A stretch of 64,000 nt of DNA from Brachybacterium sp. YJGR34 (lineage in GTDB: Bacteria > Actinomycetota > Actinomycetes > Actinomycetales > Dermabacteraceae). Of this stretch, positions 42,347 to 50,653 are shown in pieces (the stretch's first letter is position 1; every line of letters begins with the position of its first letter). The stretch lies in contig NZ_PNFB01000003.1 in the NCBI RefSeq assembly GCF_003347015.1, positions 62,001-126,000 on the forward strand, written 5' to 3'. The position numbers and the translations under genes were made by a program. The notes under the pieces are model-generated. The model worked only from the letters and a program-made list of their open reading frames with translations, did not search any database and was not told the DNA's origin.

Positions 42347-42997
42347 TCATACGCTTGCGTCCTCTCGGCTCGAGATCCGCTCGAGCACCTCGAGTGTGGT
42401 GCGCGCCCGGAGCGTCGGCGGCTCGTCCCCGGTCCAGGGCCGGTCGTGGCTCACCCACCCTGTGCGGCACCCGGCCTGCTGCCCGCCCAAGATGTCGGCC
42501 CGGACGTGGTCCCCGATCATCCAGGGCGCCCGGTCCCCGGCGAAGCCGTCCAGGGCGGCGGCGAAGATCCCGGCCGACGGCTTCTTAGCCGCTACCGCCT
42601 CGGAGATCACCACCCGATTCACGACCTCGGACAGCCCGCTCACCTGCAGCTTCCGAGTCTGCTGGGCGACGGTGCCATTGGTGACGACGACGAGGGTGTG
42701 GCCGTCGCGATGCAGCGCGCGCAGGTGCTCGAGCAGCACGTCGTAGCAGCGCACGGCATCGACGTGGTCGTGCAGCAGGGTGTGCACGAGCTCATCCCGG
42801 GAAGCGGTCATGGAGAGGCGTTCGATCAGGCCGTCGGCGAGAACGGCGCGATGCGTGTAGCCGTGACCGTCCGTGCTGAGCAGCCAGTCGAGGTCCTCGG
42901 CGGTGCCACCCTGGGCGGCGACGAAATCCGCGGCCCAGCGCTCGAAGGCGCCGTCGCGGTCCACCAGGGTGTTGTCCAGATCCAGGAGCAGCAGCAT
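42347..42997 (-). CDS. HAD superfamily hydrolase
   Basis: 216 residues. Motif I DLDNTLVDRDGAF (nucleophile Asp about residue 6), motif II VVVTNGT, motif III KKPSAGIFAAAL and motif IV MIGDHVRADILGG give a complete phosphatase active site with an alpha-helical cap of about 75 residues. Resembles YjjG/Gph-like phosphatases. The ATG lies seven bases after the sugar-kinase stop, so it likely forms an operon with it; a sugar phosphate or nucleotide substrate is possible. Confidence 0.88.
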   Translation of the reverse strand: MLLLLDLDNTLVDRDGAFERWAADFVAAQGGTAEDLDWLLSTDGHGYTHRAVLADGLIERLSMTASRDELVHTLLHDHVDAVRCYDVLLEHLRALHRDGHTLVVVTNGTVAQQTRKLQVSGLSEVVNRVVISEAVAAKKPSAGIFAAALDGFAGDRAPWMIGDHVRADILGGQQAGCRTGWVSHDRPWTGDEPPTLRARTTLEVLERISSREDASV

Positions 42998-43004
42998 CGC
43001 GCGC

Positions 43005-44018
43005 CTATCGAGCGGTCCCGGCAGGGAAACTCTGCCGTCCCGCCACGCGGTCGATCGCGCGGTCGTCGGGCGCGACGCCGGCGGCCTCGAGCGCGAGGAG
43101 CGCGGCCCCGCCCAGCGGGTCCAGGCGCGGCGTGACCGGCTCGAAGCGTCTCGGCTCGCTGCACTCGAGGAGCTGCTCGAGCCGTCCACGGAAGCTCGGT
43201 GCGGAGGCGAGGGAGCCGGTGCAGGCCACGGGGATCGTCGTGCCGCCCACCACGGGGGCGAGCAGCCGGACACCGCGCGCCGTGCGTGCGACCAGGTCGT
43301 CCAGGGCGTCGCCGGCGAGCTCGGAGTCCTCGGCCAGGGCGGTGACCTGCGGTGCGAGGTCGCCGTAGAGACGCTTGGCATCGTTGCGGTCCGCCGCGGA
43401 GCGCGCGAGCACCGCCGCGCGGAGCGCGGGGATGTCGGCGGCGCCGAAGTGCTCGAGCGTCGCGGGCAGCAGTGGGTCCGTCGGCGCCGCGTCGCCCACG
43501 AGGATCCGCTGGACCACGTCGTGCACGAGGTGCCGCGCGGCGCCGGCGTAATGCCCGAGCTGGCCGCTCTCGGTCTCGGTGCCCTGCTCGTCGATCCCGA
43601 GGATCATCGACCCGGTGCCCGCGACCACGACGATGCCCGCTCGCCCGGAGAGAGCGCCACGGTGGGCGATGACCGCGTCGTTGACGACGACCTTCGTGCA
43701 GCTCAGCTCCTCGAGGTCGACCATGCCGGTGATGTATCCCCGATCGCCGCCGTCCTGGTTCGAGCCGCTGCGCGGGAATCCCGCGATCCCGGCGGCCAGG
43801 CCCGTGGCCTTCGCCGGATCGAGGTCCCCTCGCTCCAGGGCGGCCGCGATCGCACCGCGGACGTTCTCCCGCGCGTCGTCGTTGTGATGCGGCGCTCCGC
43901 CACCTCCGACGGCGTCGGCGAGCCGCGTCCCGTCGAGGCCGAAGCAGCCCACGCGGGTGTGGGTGCCGCCGGCGTCGAGGCCGATCACGTACTGGTCCTG
44001 CGTCCTCGCCTGGATCAT
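43005..44018 (-). CDS. N-acetylglucosamine-kinase-like protein (BadF/BadG family)
   Basis: 337 residues of the ASKHA (actin/hexokinase) fold. Phosphate 1 motif IGLDAGGTHTRVGCF (residues about 12-26), VNDAVIAHRGAL, phosphate 2 VVVAGTGSM and adenosine motif ACTGSLASAPSF. These match eukaryote-type N-acetylglucosamine kinases within the BadF/BadG/BcrA group. Likely phosphorylates an amino sugar salvaged from cell-wall material. TAGGTT seven bases before the ATG suggests its own leaderless promoter. Followed closely by a HAD phosphatase. Confidence 0.85.
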   Translation of the reverse strand: MIQARTQDQYVIGLDAGGTHTRVGCFGLDGTRLADAVGGGGAPHHNDDARENVRGAIAAALERGDLDPAKATGLAAGIAGFPRSGSNQDGGDRGYITGMVDLEELSCTKVVVNDAVIAHRGALSGRAGIVVVAGTGSMILGIDEQGTETESGQLGHYAGAARHLVHDVVQRILVGDAAPTDPLLPATLEHFGAADIPALRAAVLARSAADRNDAKRLYGDLAPQVTALAEDSELAGDALDDLVARTARGVRLLAPVVGGTTIPVACTGSLASAPSFRGRLEQLLECSEPRRFEPVTPRLDPLGGAALLALEAAGVAPDDRAIDRVAGRQSFPAGTAR

Positions 44019-44033
44019 GGCGACGAACCTATG

Positions 44034-44555
44034 TCATGGAGCACCGGCTGGGGTCCGAAGCCGCTTGGCCATCCACCGCGCCGGGTCGGCGACGTGGTGC
44101 TCGATGAGGTGCTCGTCGATCCACGTGTAGCGGTCGACGTAGTCGATGCCGGTGTCTTCGTAGCCGCGGCGCAGGTAGAGCCGCTTCGGGCCGTCCTCGG
44201 TGACGCCGAGGCCCAGCATCTGGTGCCCGCGTTCCCGCGCCTTCTGCTCGAGCAGGTCGAGCATTGCGGTGCCGATGCCGCGGGACTGCAGCTCCTCGGG
44301 CCAGACCTGCAGGCCGTTGATCTCGGGGCAGCGGGGCACGGCCTCATCGAGGCAGCCGTCCCAGCGGATCTCCGCCGAGCCCACGAACGCGTCCGGGCCC
44401 TCCCGCAGAGTCGCGAGGAAGTAGGTGCTGGTGCCGGCGAGCTGCCGGGCGAAGCGCTGCTCGTGAGTGCGGGAGTTTCCCGTCGCCGCCCAGCACTCGA
44501 GGGGCTCGAGGTCACCGGCGGCGCAGGGGCGCAGGAGGATGTCGGGCGCGGGCAC
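44034..44555 (-). CDS. GNAT family N-acetyltransferase
   Basis: 173 residues. Acetyl-CoA pyrophosphate loop in LQSRGIGTAMLDLLEQKA and the later LGVTEDGPKRLYLRRGYEDTGIDYVD strand-helix are clear. GTG start at 44555 with GAGGA upstream, three bases after the stop of the pseudo-receiver gene, so the two are co-transcribed. Substrate unknown. Confidence 0.88.
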   Translation of the reverse strand: MPAPDILLRPCAAGDLEPLECWAATGNSRTHEQRFARQLAGTSTYFLATLREGPDAFVGSAEIRWDGCLDEAVPRCPEINGLQVWPEELQSRGIGTAMLDLLEQKARERGHQMLGLGVTEDGPKRLYLRRGYEDTGIDYVDRYTWIDEHLIEHHVADPARWMAKRLRTPAGAP

Positions 44556-44558
44556 GGC

Positions 44559-45200
44559 TCATTCCTCGCTGGTCGCCGGCCCGCGGTGCGATCTGTCCTC
44601 GAGCTGCGCGCTCGTCGGGGAGGTCCGAGGGGCGGCCGCGACCGCGAGCAGGTCCAGGCGGGCGAGGTGGGCGTGGACGGTGAGGGCGAGCTCCGCGATC
44701 GGGCGCGGCGGCAGGTAGCCGGAGGCGCCCGCCGCAAGCATCCGGCTGACCGGGCCCCGGTAGTGGACGTCCAGCTCCTCGTCCTCGATCTCCGTGACCA
44801 GCACGCGCGCCGTGGGGAAGCGGTCGCGCAGCGCATCGAGCAGCTGGGGGCTGATCGGCGGGACCAGCAGCACGTCGGCCGATGGCGGGGCCTCGTGGAG
44901 ATCGAGCACCAGGTAGTCCGTTCCCAGCCCCTCGGCCAGGTGCCCGCGCACGCGCTCGGAGAGCTCCATGGCCGTCGCCACCACGGTCACGCCCTCAGGG
45001 ACCTGCCGCCGCTCGGGCGGCGGCGCCGGGCCGCCGATGATCGAGCCCTCGAGGATCGAGGAGCGGACCACGAGCGTGCCCAGCGGCTCTCCGGCGCGGG
45101 AGAGCGTGACCTCCTCGCCGTCGAGCGCCGCCTCCAGGGCGGCGGCGACGGCGGGCGGCAGGTCCTGCAGGTCCAGCGCGGCGCCATGCCGTCGGCTCAT
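44559..45200 (-). CDS. Phd-like domain fused to a degenerate receiver-like domain
   Basis: 213 residues, unusual. Residues about 8-45 (LDLQDLPPAVAAALEAALDGEEVTLSRAGEPLGTLVV) resemble the N-terminal part of prevent-host-death antitoxins. Residues about 75-190 look like a CheY-type receiver: the strand ADVLLVPP sits where the phospho-acceptor Asp should be but has Pro, the Thr strand is RVLVTEIED, and AAGASGYLPPRPIAEL matches the last receiver helix with the Lys replaced by Pro. It is therefore a pseudo-receiver. No toxin gene is adjacent. AAGGAGGCCACC precedes the ATG. Co-transcribed with the GNAT gene downstream. Function unknown; a protein-interaction switch is my guess. Confidence 0.6.
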   Translation of the reverse strand: MSRRHGAALDLQDLPPAVAAALEAALDGEEVTLSRAGEPLGTLVVRSSILEGSIIGGPAPPPERRQVPEGVTVVATAMELSERVRGHLAEGLGTDYLVLDLHEAPPSADVLLVPPISPQLLDALRDRFPTARVLVTEIEDEELDVHYRGPVSRMLAAGASGYLPPRPIAELALTVHAHLARLDLLAVAAAPRTSPTSAQLEDRSHRGPATSEE

Positions 45201-45265
45201 GGTGGCCTCCTTGCCCGGGGGTCCCTCCACTATGGGGTCCGGGCCGCCGCGCCGCTACCCCTGCA

Positions 45266-46228
45266 TCACCAGGCGTAGGCCTCCGGGGCCGGCCCGCCGG
45301 GACCGGGGAAGATCTCGTCGAGCGCGCTGAGGTCCTCCTCGGTGAGGCCGATGTCCAGGGCCGCGATCGCGGAGTCCAGCTGCTCCATGGTGCGCGGGCC
45401 GATGATCGGGCCCAGCACACCCGGACGGTGCAGCAGCCACGCGAGCGCTGCCTGGCCGGGGGCCAGGTCGCGCTGAGCGCAGAAGTCCTCCCAGCGATCG
45501 AGCTGGTCGGAGATCTCCGACGGGTCGTGACGCCGATCGGCGGCGCCGCGGCGCACGCCCTTCTCCGAGCGCCCGCCCAGCTTGCCGCCTGCGAGCGGGG
45601 ACCAGGCGATGACGCCCAGGCCGTAGTGCTCCGCGGAGGGCAGCACCTCGAGCTCGACGGTGCGCGAGAGCAGGTTGTACAGCGACTGCTCGGAGACCAG
45701 GCCCAGGCTGTGGCGGGCGCGGGCGGCCTCGTTCGCCTGCGCGATGTGCCAGCCGGCGAAGTTCGAGGAGCCCACGTAGCTGATCTTCCCCTGCGCGACC
45801 AGCACGTCCATCGCCTGCCAGATCTCGTCCCAGGGTGCGGTGCGGTCGATGTGGTGCATCTGGTAGAGGTCGATGTGGTCCGTCTGCAGGCGGCGCAGCG
45901 AGTCGTCGACCGCACGGCGGATGTGCAGCGCGGAGAGCCCGCGATCGTTGAGGCCCGGCCCCATCTGACCATTGACCTTGGTGGCGAGCACGACCTCGTC
46001 CCGGCGTCCCGTGCGCGCGAGCCAACGGCCCACGATCTCCTCGGTCCGGCCCCGATGCTCGGCACCGCCGTAGACGTCGGCGGTGTCGAAGAAGGTCACC
46101 CCCTCGTCGAGGGCGCGATCCATGATCGCGAAGGAATCCTCCTCCGAGGTGTGGGGGCCGAAGTTCATGGTACCGAGGACGAGTCGGGAGACGGTCGCTC
46201 CGGTGCGTCCGAGCTGGGCATACTGCAT
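45266..46228 (-). CDS. Aldo/keto reductase (general-stress type)
   Basis: 320 residues, TIM barrel, NADPH-dependent. Catalytic Asp and Tyr in FFDTADVYGG (residues about 47-56), Lys in VVLATKVNG and His in YQMHHIDR; cofactor region near the C-terminus GPIIGPRTMEQLDSA. Closest in style to YhdN/IolS-like proteins. Reduces aldehydes or ketones; true substrate not deduced. GAGGAG precedes the ATG. Confidence 0.92.
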   Translation of the reverse strand: MQYAQLGRTGATVSRLVLGTMNFGPHTSEEDSFAIMDRALDEGVTFFDTADVYGGAEHRGRTEEIVGRWLARTGRRDEVVLATKVNGQMGPGLNDRGLSALHIRRAVDDSLRRLQTDHIDLYQMHHIDRTAPWDEIWQAMDVLVAQGKISYVGSSNFAGWHIAQANEAARARHSLGLVSEQSLYNLLSRTVELEVLPSAEHYGLGVIAWSPLAGGKLGGRSEKGVRRGAADRRHDPSEISDQLDRWEDFCAQRDLAPGQAALAWLLHRPGVLGPIIGPRTMEQLDSAIAALDIGLTEEDLSALDEIFPGPGGPAPEAYAW

Positions 46229-46337
46229 CGTGATGCGCTCCTCGTGGTCGCGGCGGCGTCGCGGAGAGGCGAGCGGGGTCCGCCGTGGAAAGCGTACGTC
46301 CCGCCTGACGCCCTGACCAGGGAGGGCCGCGGGCCGG

Positions 46338-47168
46338 TCAGGCCCGCACCGCCACGAGGTCCCGCACCTCCTGCAGCCAGAGACGGCCGAGCGCCGCCCC
46401 GTCCGGCAGGGAGTCCTCGCGGTCCCAGCGCCAGGTGGTCGCGATCGCCTGGGAGAGGATCCGGCAGTCGGTCAGCAGCGCGGCGTCGGCACCCGGGTAG
46501 TGCTGCGCGACCTGCGGCGGGGCATGGGCGAGATCGAACTCGACGGGCCCGGAGCACATCGTCTCGAAGTCGATGACCAGCACCCCGTCCTCGGTGTTCA
46601 GCAGGTTGCCGGGATGGGGCTCACCGTGCAGCACCTGCTGGCCCGGTCGGCGGGCGATCTCCGCGCCGAACCCGCCGAGCACCTCGCGCAGGAAGGAGCG
46701 GTCCGGGCCGGGCAGCCGCGGCGTGCGCGCGGAGTCCTCGACCAGGGCGAGAGCGGAATCGACCCGCGTGGTGAAGGACGGAACCTGCAGGTCCGCGCTG
46801 CGCATCGCCGCGTGCAGGTGGGCGAGGGCGCGGGCGTACTCCTGCGGCGGCAGCTCCCGGTCGGTGCGCGGCGCGTGGAAGGTCCACAGACCGATCTCGA
46901 ACCCGCCGCGCTCGTGCACCTGCGGCGCCGTGCGCGGCTCCGGGGCGCCGACGGGGGCTCCCGCCGCAGCGAGGATCCGCGCCCGGTCCAGCTCGAGCTG
47001 CGAGGAGAAGCCCGCGGGGGCGACGCGGGCCACCGTGTCCGCCGGCAGCAGGCGCAGCGTGAGGCGATTGGAGTCGTGGAGGTCGACCGTCTCCTGCGCG
47101 GGAAGGCCCAGGGAGTGCGCGAGCTCGAGGGCGGCGGTGCGGGCGCGGACAGCCTCGTCGGGGTGCAT
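46338..47168 (-). CDS. Phosphotransferase, aminoglycoside/choline kinase fold
   Basis: 276 residues. Catalytic loop VLHGEPHPGNLL (Asp usually present in HGDxHxxN is Glu here, an accepted variant in actinobacterial relatives) and VIDFETMCSGPVEFDLA (metal-binding Asp). N-terminal kinase lobe with LTLRLLPADTVARVAP. ATG at 47168 lies six bases after TACGCT; divergent from the next gene, which is also leaderless. Substrate unknown; not evidence of drug resistance by itself. Confidence 0.8.
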   Translation of the reverse strand: MHPDEAVRARTAALELAHSLGLPAQETVDLHDSNRLTLRLLPADTVARVAPAGFSSQLELDRARILAAAGAPVGAPEPRTAPQVHERGGFEIGLWTFHAPRTDRELPPQEYARALAHLHAAMRSADLQVPSFTTRVDSALALVEDSARTPRLPGPDRSFLREVLGGFGAEIARRPGQQVLHGEPHPGNLLNTEDGVLVIDFETMCSGPVEFDLAHAPPQVAQHYPGADAALLTDCRILSQAIATTWRWDREDSLPDGAALGRLWLQEVRDLVAVRA

Positions 47169-47253
47169 GGAGCGAGCGTAGGGCCGACGGGCGGGGCGCA
47201 CCATCGAGACGCCGGTCGCCGGCGCTGTCCGTGCTCGCAGCTACCCTGACGGG

Positions 47254-47964
47254 ATGGACGCCGTCGTCAGAAAGCAGCTGGATGCCATTCCCGGTGGCCT
47301 CGATCCGGAGGCGCCGGCGCATTCGCCCGGGACGAGCGTCGCGCTGCGGAGCATCCGAGAGTTCCCGGACCGCTCGCCGGCAGTGAGCTTCGCGGTGGCA
47401 GGAACGGTGCTGCAGGACGACGAGGAGCTGGCCGTAGTGATGACCCGTCCGGGGTCCGATCGAGCGGCCCGGGCCGGTCGGCGGATCGGGCCGCGTGGCC
47501 GCAATGTGGTCGCGAAGGGCTGGGACGGCTCCTACTCCCTGGCCACTTGGGAAGGGGCGACGGTGGTCCGCGTGCATCCGCGCGGCCACTGTTGGTCCCT
47601 GTGGCGATGGCATGACGGCGAGGACTGGACCGGCGGCTGGTACGGCAATCTCGAAGCCCCCTGGAGGCGGACCTCGATCGGGTTCGACACGCAGGACTGG
47701 GCCCTGGACGTCGTCGCTCAGGGCACTCCGGGGCCGACGCCGCTGAGGGTTGGCCTGAAGGACGAGGACGAGCTCGCCTGGTACATCGAGCAGGGCGTGA
47801 TCTCCCCGGAGCTCGCCGCCCACACCCGCGCCCTCGGCGACGAGCTCTGCGAGATCCTGCTCCGCGGGGAGGGACTGGTCGCTGCGGACTGGTCACGGTG
47901 GGCGCCCCCGTCCGACGGCGAGCCCACGACGTTGCCCAGTGAGTGGCGTGTGCTTCCCCTCTGA
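47254..47964 (+). CDS. DUF402 domain protein
   Basis: 236 residues. A beta-barrel region with CWSLWRWHDGEDWTGGWYGNLEAPWRRT and GFDTQDWALDVVAQG is the DUF402 signature, with the following LKDEDELAWYIEQGVIS. Family members such as FomD and SCO4506-like proteins are nucleoside-diphosphate hydrolases; here that is by analogy. TACCCT six bases before the ATG, no ribosome binding site. Confidence 0.82.
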   Translation: MDAVVRKQLDAIPGGLDPEAPAHSPGTSVALRSIREFPDRSPAVSFAVAGTVLQDDEELAVVMTRPGSDRAARAGRRIGPRGRNVVAKGWDGSYSLATWEGATVVRVHPRGHCWSLWRWHDGEDWTGGWYGNLEAPWRRTSIGFDTQDWALDVVAQGTPGPTPLRVGLKDEDELAWYIEQGVISPELAAHTRALGDELCEILLRGEGLVAADWSRWAPPSDGEPTTLPSEWRVLPL

Positions 47965-48046
47965 ACCGTGCGCCATGATGGACAGGTGCCGGGCGGCGGA
48001 GCCGTCGGCCCCGGCACCGACGCCACCGACGATCACAGGAGCTCCC

Positions 48047-48871
48047 ATGGCCCACGCGCTCGATCCCACCAAGGCCCTGCACACCTGGTCCCTGTTCCGC
48101 ACCATGGGCCGCTTCGTGGCGCCGGGCTCGGCCCCCTCGGGCGTGCTCACGGAGAATGCCAGCACCGACGGGCTGGACCTGCTCGAGCTTCCCGGGCAGC
48201 TCGCCGCCCACGGCTTCGCGAGCGCCCAGCTGTGCCACTTCTACCTCCCGCGCACGGACTCCTCGTACCTCGCCGAGGTCCGCGACGCCTTCGACAGCGC
48301 CGGCGTGGACCTCGAGGTGCTCCTCGTCGACGACGGCGACGTCACCCACCCCGAGCACGGCGAGCAGCAGCAGCGCTGGCTCTCCGGCTGGATCGACGTC
48401 GCCCGGCAGCTCGGCGTCCCGCGGGTGCGCGTGCCCGCCGGGGATCAGGCGCCGACGGAGGAGACCCTCGCCCTCAGCGCCCGCCGGCTCGGTGCCCTGG
48501 CCGCCGAGCACCCCGACCTCCGGGTCCTCACCGAGAACTGGAAGTCACTGCTGGTCGACGCGGCCTCGACCCTCTCGCTGCTCGAGCGGACCGACGGTGC
48601 CATCGGCCTCCTCGTCGACACCGGGAACTGGACCGGCGAGGACAAGTACGAGCAGCTCGCGCAGGTCGCCGGCCGCGCCGAGTGCTCCCAGGTCAAGGCC
48701 CGGGAGTCCGCCCCCGGCGTGCTCGACGCCGAGGACCTGGTGCGCGCGCTGACCGTGCTCCGCGACGAGGGGTACGCCGGGCGGATCTCCTACGTCTACG
48801 CCGGCACGGACGATGACGAATGGGGCCGGCTGGACCAGATGCACGAGATCGCGGGCGCCGTCATCCGCTGA
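48047..48871 (+). CDS. Sugar phosphate isomerase/epimerase-like TIM barrel
   Basis: 274 residues. Family positions: HFYLPRTDS, LLVDDGD (metal Asp area), VLTENWKSLL, LLVDTGNWTGEDKYEQLAQ and VKARESAPG. Related to IolE-like keto-isomerases or epimerases. AGGAGC precedes the ATG at 48047; upstream frame to 47939 is unlikely because it overlaps the DUF402 stop. Lies just before the aldo/keto reductase, PhyH and sugar transporter genes, suggesting a shared sugar or polyol pathway. Confidence 0.8.
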   Translation: MAHALDPTKALHTWSLFRTMGRFVAPGSAPSGVLTENASTDGLDLLELPGQLAAHGFASAQLCHFYLPRTDSSYLAEVRDAFDSAGVDLEVLLVDDGDVTHPEHGEQQQRWLSGWIDVARQLGVPRVRVPAGDQAPTEETLALSARRLGALAAEHPDLRVLTENWKSLLVDAASTLSLLERTDGAIGLLVDTGNWTGEDKYEQLAQVAGRAECSQVKARESAPGVLDAEDLVRALTVLRDEGYAGRISYVYAGTDDDEWGRLDQMHEIAGAVIR

Positions 48872-48889
48872 GCCCGGTACGGGGCCGAC

Positions 48890-48901
48890 GGGCGCGCGCC
48901 C
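48890..48901. terminator. Palindrome between convergent genes
   Basis: GGGCGCGCGCCC, a 12-base palindrome between the isomerase stop and the aldo/keto reductase stop. Probable bidirectional terminator; short. Confidence 0.4.
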
Positions 48902-48902
48902 C

Positions 48903-49733
48903 TCACCACTCCTCGTGCTCGCGTGAGTCCCAGGCCTTGTCCTCGCCCCGGTCCAGACTCGCCAGCAGGGTGCGGTCCTCCTCGTCGAGCCGGACGGCGG
49001 AGAGACCGAGGTTCTGACGCTGGCGATCCGGATGCGAGGACTTGGGGATCACCACGATCCCGCGATCCACGGCCCAGCGCAGCGCGACCTGCGCGACGGT
49101 GGCGCCGTGCTTCGCCGCGACCGTGCGGATCGCGAACTGCTCCGGGAGCCCGTCCCGGGTGCCCAGCGGACCCCAGGCCTGGGTGAGGATGCCGCGCTCG
49201 CGGTGGAAGGCGTCGGGCTCCTGGCGGGGCAGGGCGGGGGAGAGCTGGATCTGGTTGATCTCCGGCCATTGGCCGGTCGCGTCGTGGAGCTCCTGCAGCT
49301 GCTCGGGTCGGAAGTTCGAGACGCCCGCATGGGCGACGAGACCCTCCTCCCGGAGCTCCAGCAGGGTGCGCCAGGTGTCGATCGCGAGGCCGCGGGAGGG
49401 GTTGGGCCAGTGGATGAGTGCGATCCCCACCGAGGGGAGCCCCAGGCGGCGCAGGGACTCGAGGATCCCGGTGCGGGCGGCCCGGCGGCCGTGATCGCCA
49501 CCGGCCACCTTGGTGGTCACGAGCACCTCGGCAGGGTCCACACCGCTGCGGCGCAGCCCCTCGCCGACGGCTGCCTCGTTCCCGTACTGGGCGGCGGTGT
49601 CGAGCAGCCGGTATCCCGTGCGCAGGGCGGAGGCGATGACATCCGCGCCGGCAGGGCCCTGGGAGCCGCCAGTGCCGAAGCCGATCAGCGGGATGCTGGA
49701 GCCGTCGGCGAAGGTGGTGGTGGGGGTGGTCAT
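48903..49733 (-). CDS. Aldo/keto reductase (2,5-diketogluconate-reductase-like)
   Basis: 276 residues. Catalytic tetrad in LLDTAAQYGNE (Asp, Tyr), VLVTTKVAGG (Lys) and ALIHWPNP (His), and cofactor motif IVVIPKSSHPDRQRQNL. Pattern is that of the AKR5-like bacterial group acting on keto sugars and small aldehydes. GGTCC-rich start region with AGGTCCCTC before the ATG. Convergent with the TIM-barrel gene and on the same strand as the AraC gene upstream. Confidence 0.9.
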   Translation of the reverse strand: MTTPTTTFADGSSIPLIGFGTGGSQGPAGADVIASALRTGYRLLDTAAQYGNEAAVGEGLRRSGVDPAEVLVTTKVAGGDHGRRAARTGILESLRRLGLPSVGIALIHWPNPSRGLAIDTWRTLLELREEGLVAHAGVSNFRPEQLQELHDATGQWPEINQIQLSPALPRQEPDAFHRERGILTQAWGPLGTRDGLPEQFAIRTVAAKHGATVAQVALRWAVDRGIVVIPKSSHPDRQRQNLGLSAVRLDEEDRTLLASLDRGEDKAWDSREHEEW

Positions 49734-49778
49734 CGTGAGGGACCTCCTGGTCGGTGCTGTGCGGGCGTGCGACCTGCC

Positions 49779-50609
49779 TCACACTACGCGGCGCCGCGTC
49801 CGGTGAGCGCGGGGGCTCTCGCCCTGCCGGGCGCGGAAGCGGTGCGAGAAGTGCAGCGGGTCGGCGAAGCCCGCACGACGGGCGACCTCCGCGACGGGGT
49901 CGCCGGTCATCTCGAGCAGCCGGGCGGCGAGCTCCATCCGCTGCGCCTCGACGTACCGGGCCGGGGACGTCCCCACCTGAGCGGTGAACAGGTGCGAGAA
50001 CCGTGACGGGGAGAGGTGGGCGATCTCGGCGAGAGCCGCGACCGGCAGCGCCTCGTCCAGATGGGCGTCGATGTGCTCCATCACCCGCAGCACCCGCTCA
50101 TCGAGGCGGTGCCGGCGCGGGTTCTGCGCGTCGATCCACAGCAGCGCCGCCTCGACCCCGTTGAGGGCCAGCAGCTCCGGACGGCCGACGGGCAGACGCG
50201 AGGCGCGGGCCGCCTCCCGCAGGTGGCGACGCACCCGCTCGGCCACCTCGGGATCCAGCGCGATCCGGCCCAGGCCCGGCAGCGGCTGCGGCCAGTCCAG
50301 GAGCGCCAGCCAGGGCGCGGGAGGGTGGACGTGCGCGTGCAGCAGGTGCCAGTGCCCGGCGGCGGGGTCGGTCCCGTAGTCGTGGAGCGTCCCCGGTGCC
50401 AGCAGCACCGCCTCGCCCGGCGCGGTGAGCAGGTGCTGCCCGTCGGCCCCGTGGAGCAGCCCGCCCCCGGCGACCGTGAGCAGCAGCAGCCAGTCGTCGG
50501 TGCCGCGGGAGCGGCGGACGCGATAGCAGGCATCCTGTGCAAGCTCTCCGGCCAGCACCCTGCCGAACTGCGGGGCGGGCATCTCCGTGGGCGGCACCTG
50601 AGTGGGCAT
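49779..50609 (-). CDS. AraC family transcriptional regulator (second PhyH module)
   Basis: 276 residues. N-terminal cupin (GELAQDACYRVRRS to GEAVLLAPGTLHDYG) and C-terminal pair of helix-turn-helix motifs: LPVAALAEIAHLSPSRFSHL and DPVAEVARRAGFADPLHFSH, ending FRARQGESPRAHRTRRR. ATG at 50609 follows GGAGGATCCTGCT; longer in-frame starts exist at 50624 and 50672. Divergent from the PhyH gene with 44 bases between the starts, so it likely controls that gene and perhaps the adjoining sugar transporter. Confidence 0.88.
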   Translation of the reverse strand: MPTQVPPTEMPAPQFGRVLAGELAQDACYRVRRSRGTDDWLLLLTVAGGGLLHGADGQHLLTAPGEAVLLAPGTLHDYGTDPAAGHWHLLHAHVHPPAPWLALLDWPQPLPGLGRIALDPEVAERVRRHLREAARASRLPVGRPELLALNGVEAALLWIDAQNPRRHRLDERVLRVMEHIDAHLDEALPVAALAEIAHLSPSRFSHLFTAQVGTSPARYVEAQRMELAARLLEMTGDPVAEVARRAGFADPLHFSHRFRARQGESPRAHRTRRRVV

Positions 50610-50653
50610 AGCAGGATCCTCCATGTCCGCGACGACGGGGCGCATTCCCTCCC

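Noticed and set aside
46338-47168. Antibiotic-resistance phosphotransferase
   Set aside because: Fold matches, but chromosomal relatives of this type usually have other substrates; no mobile context.
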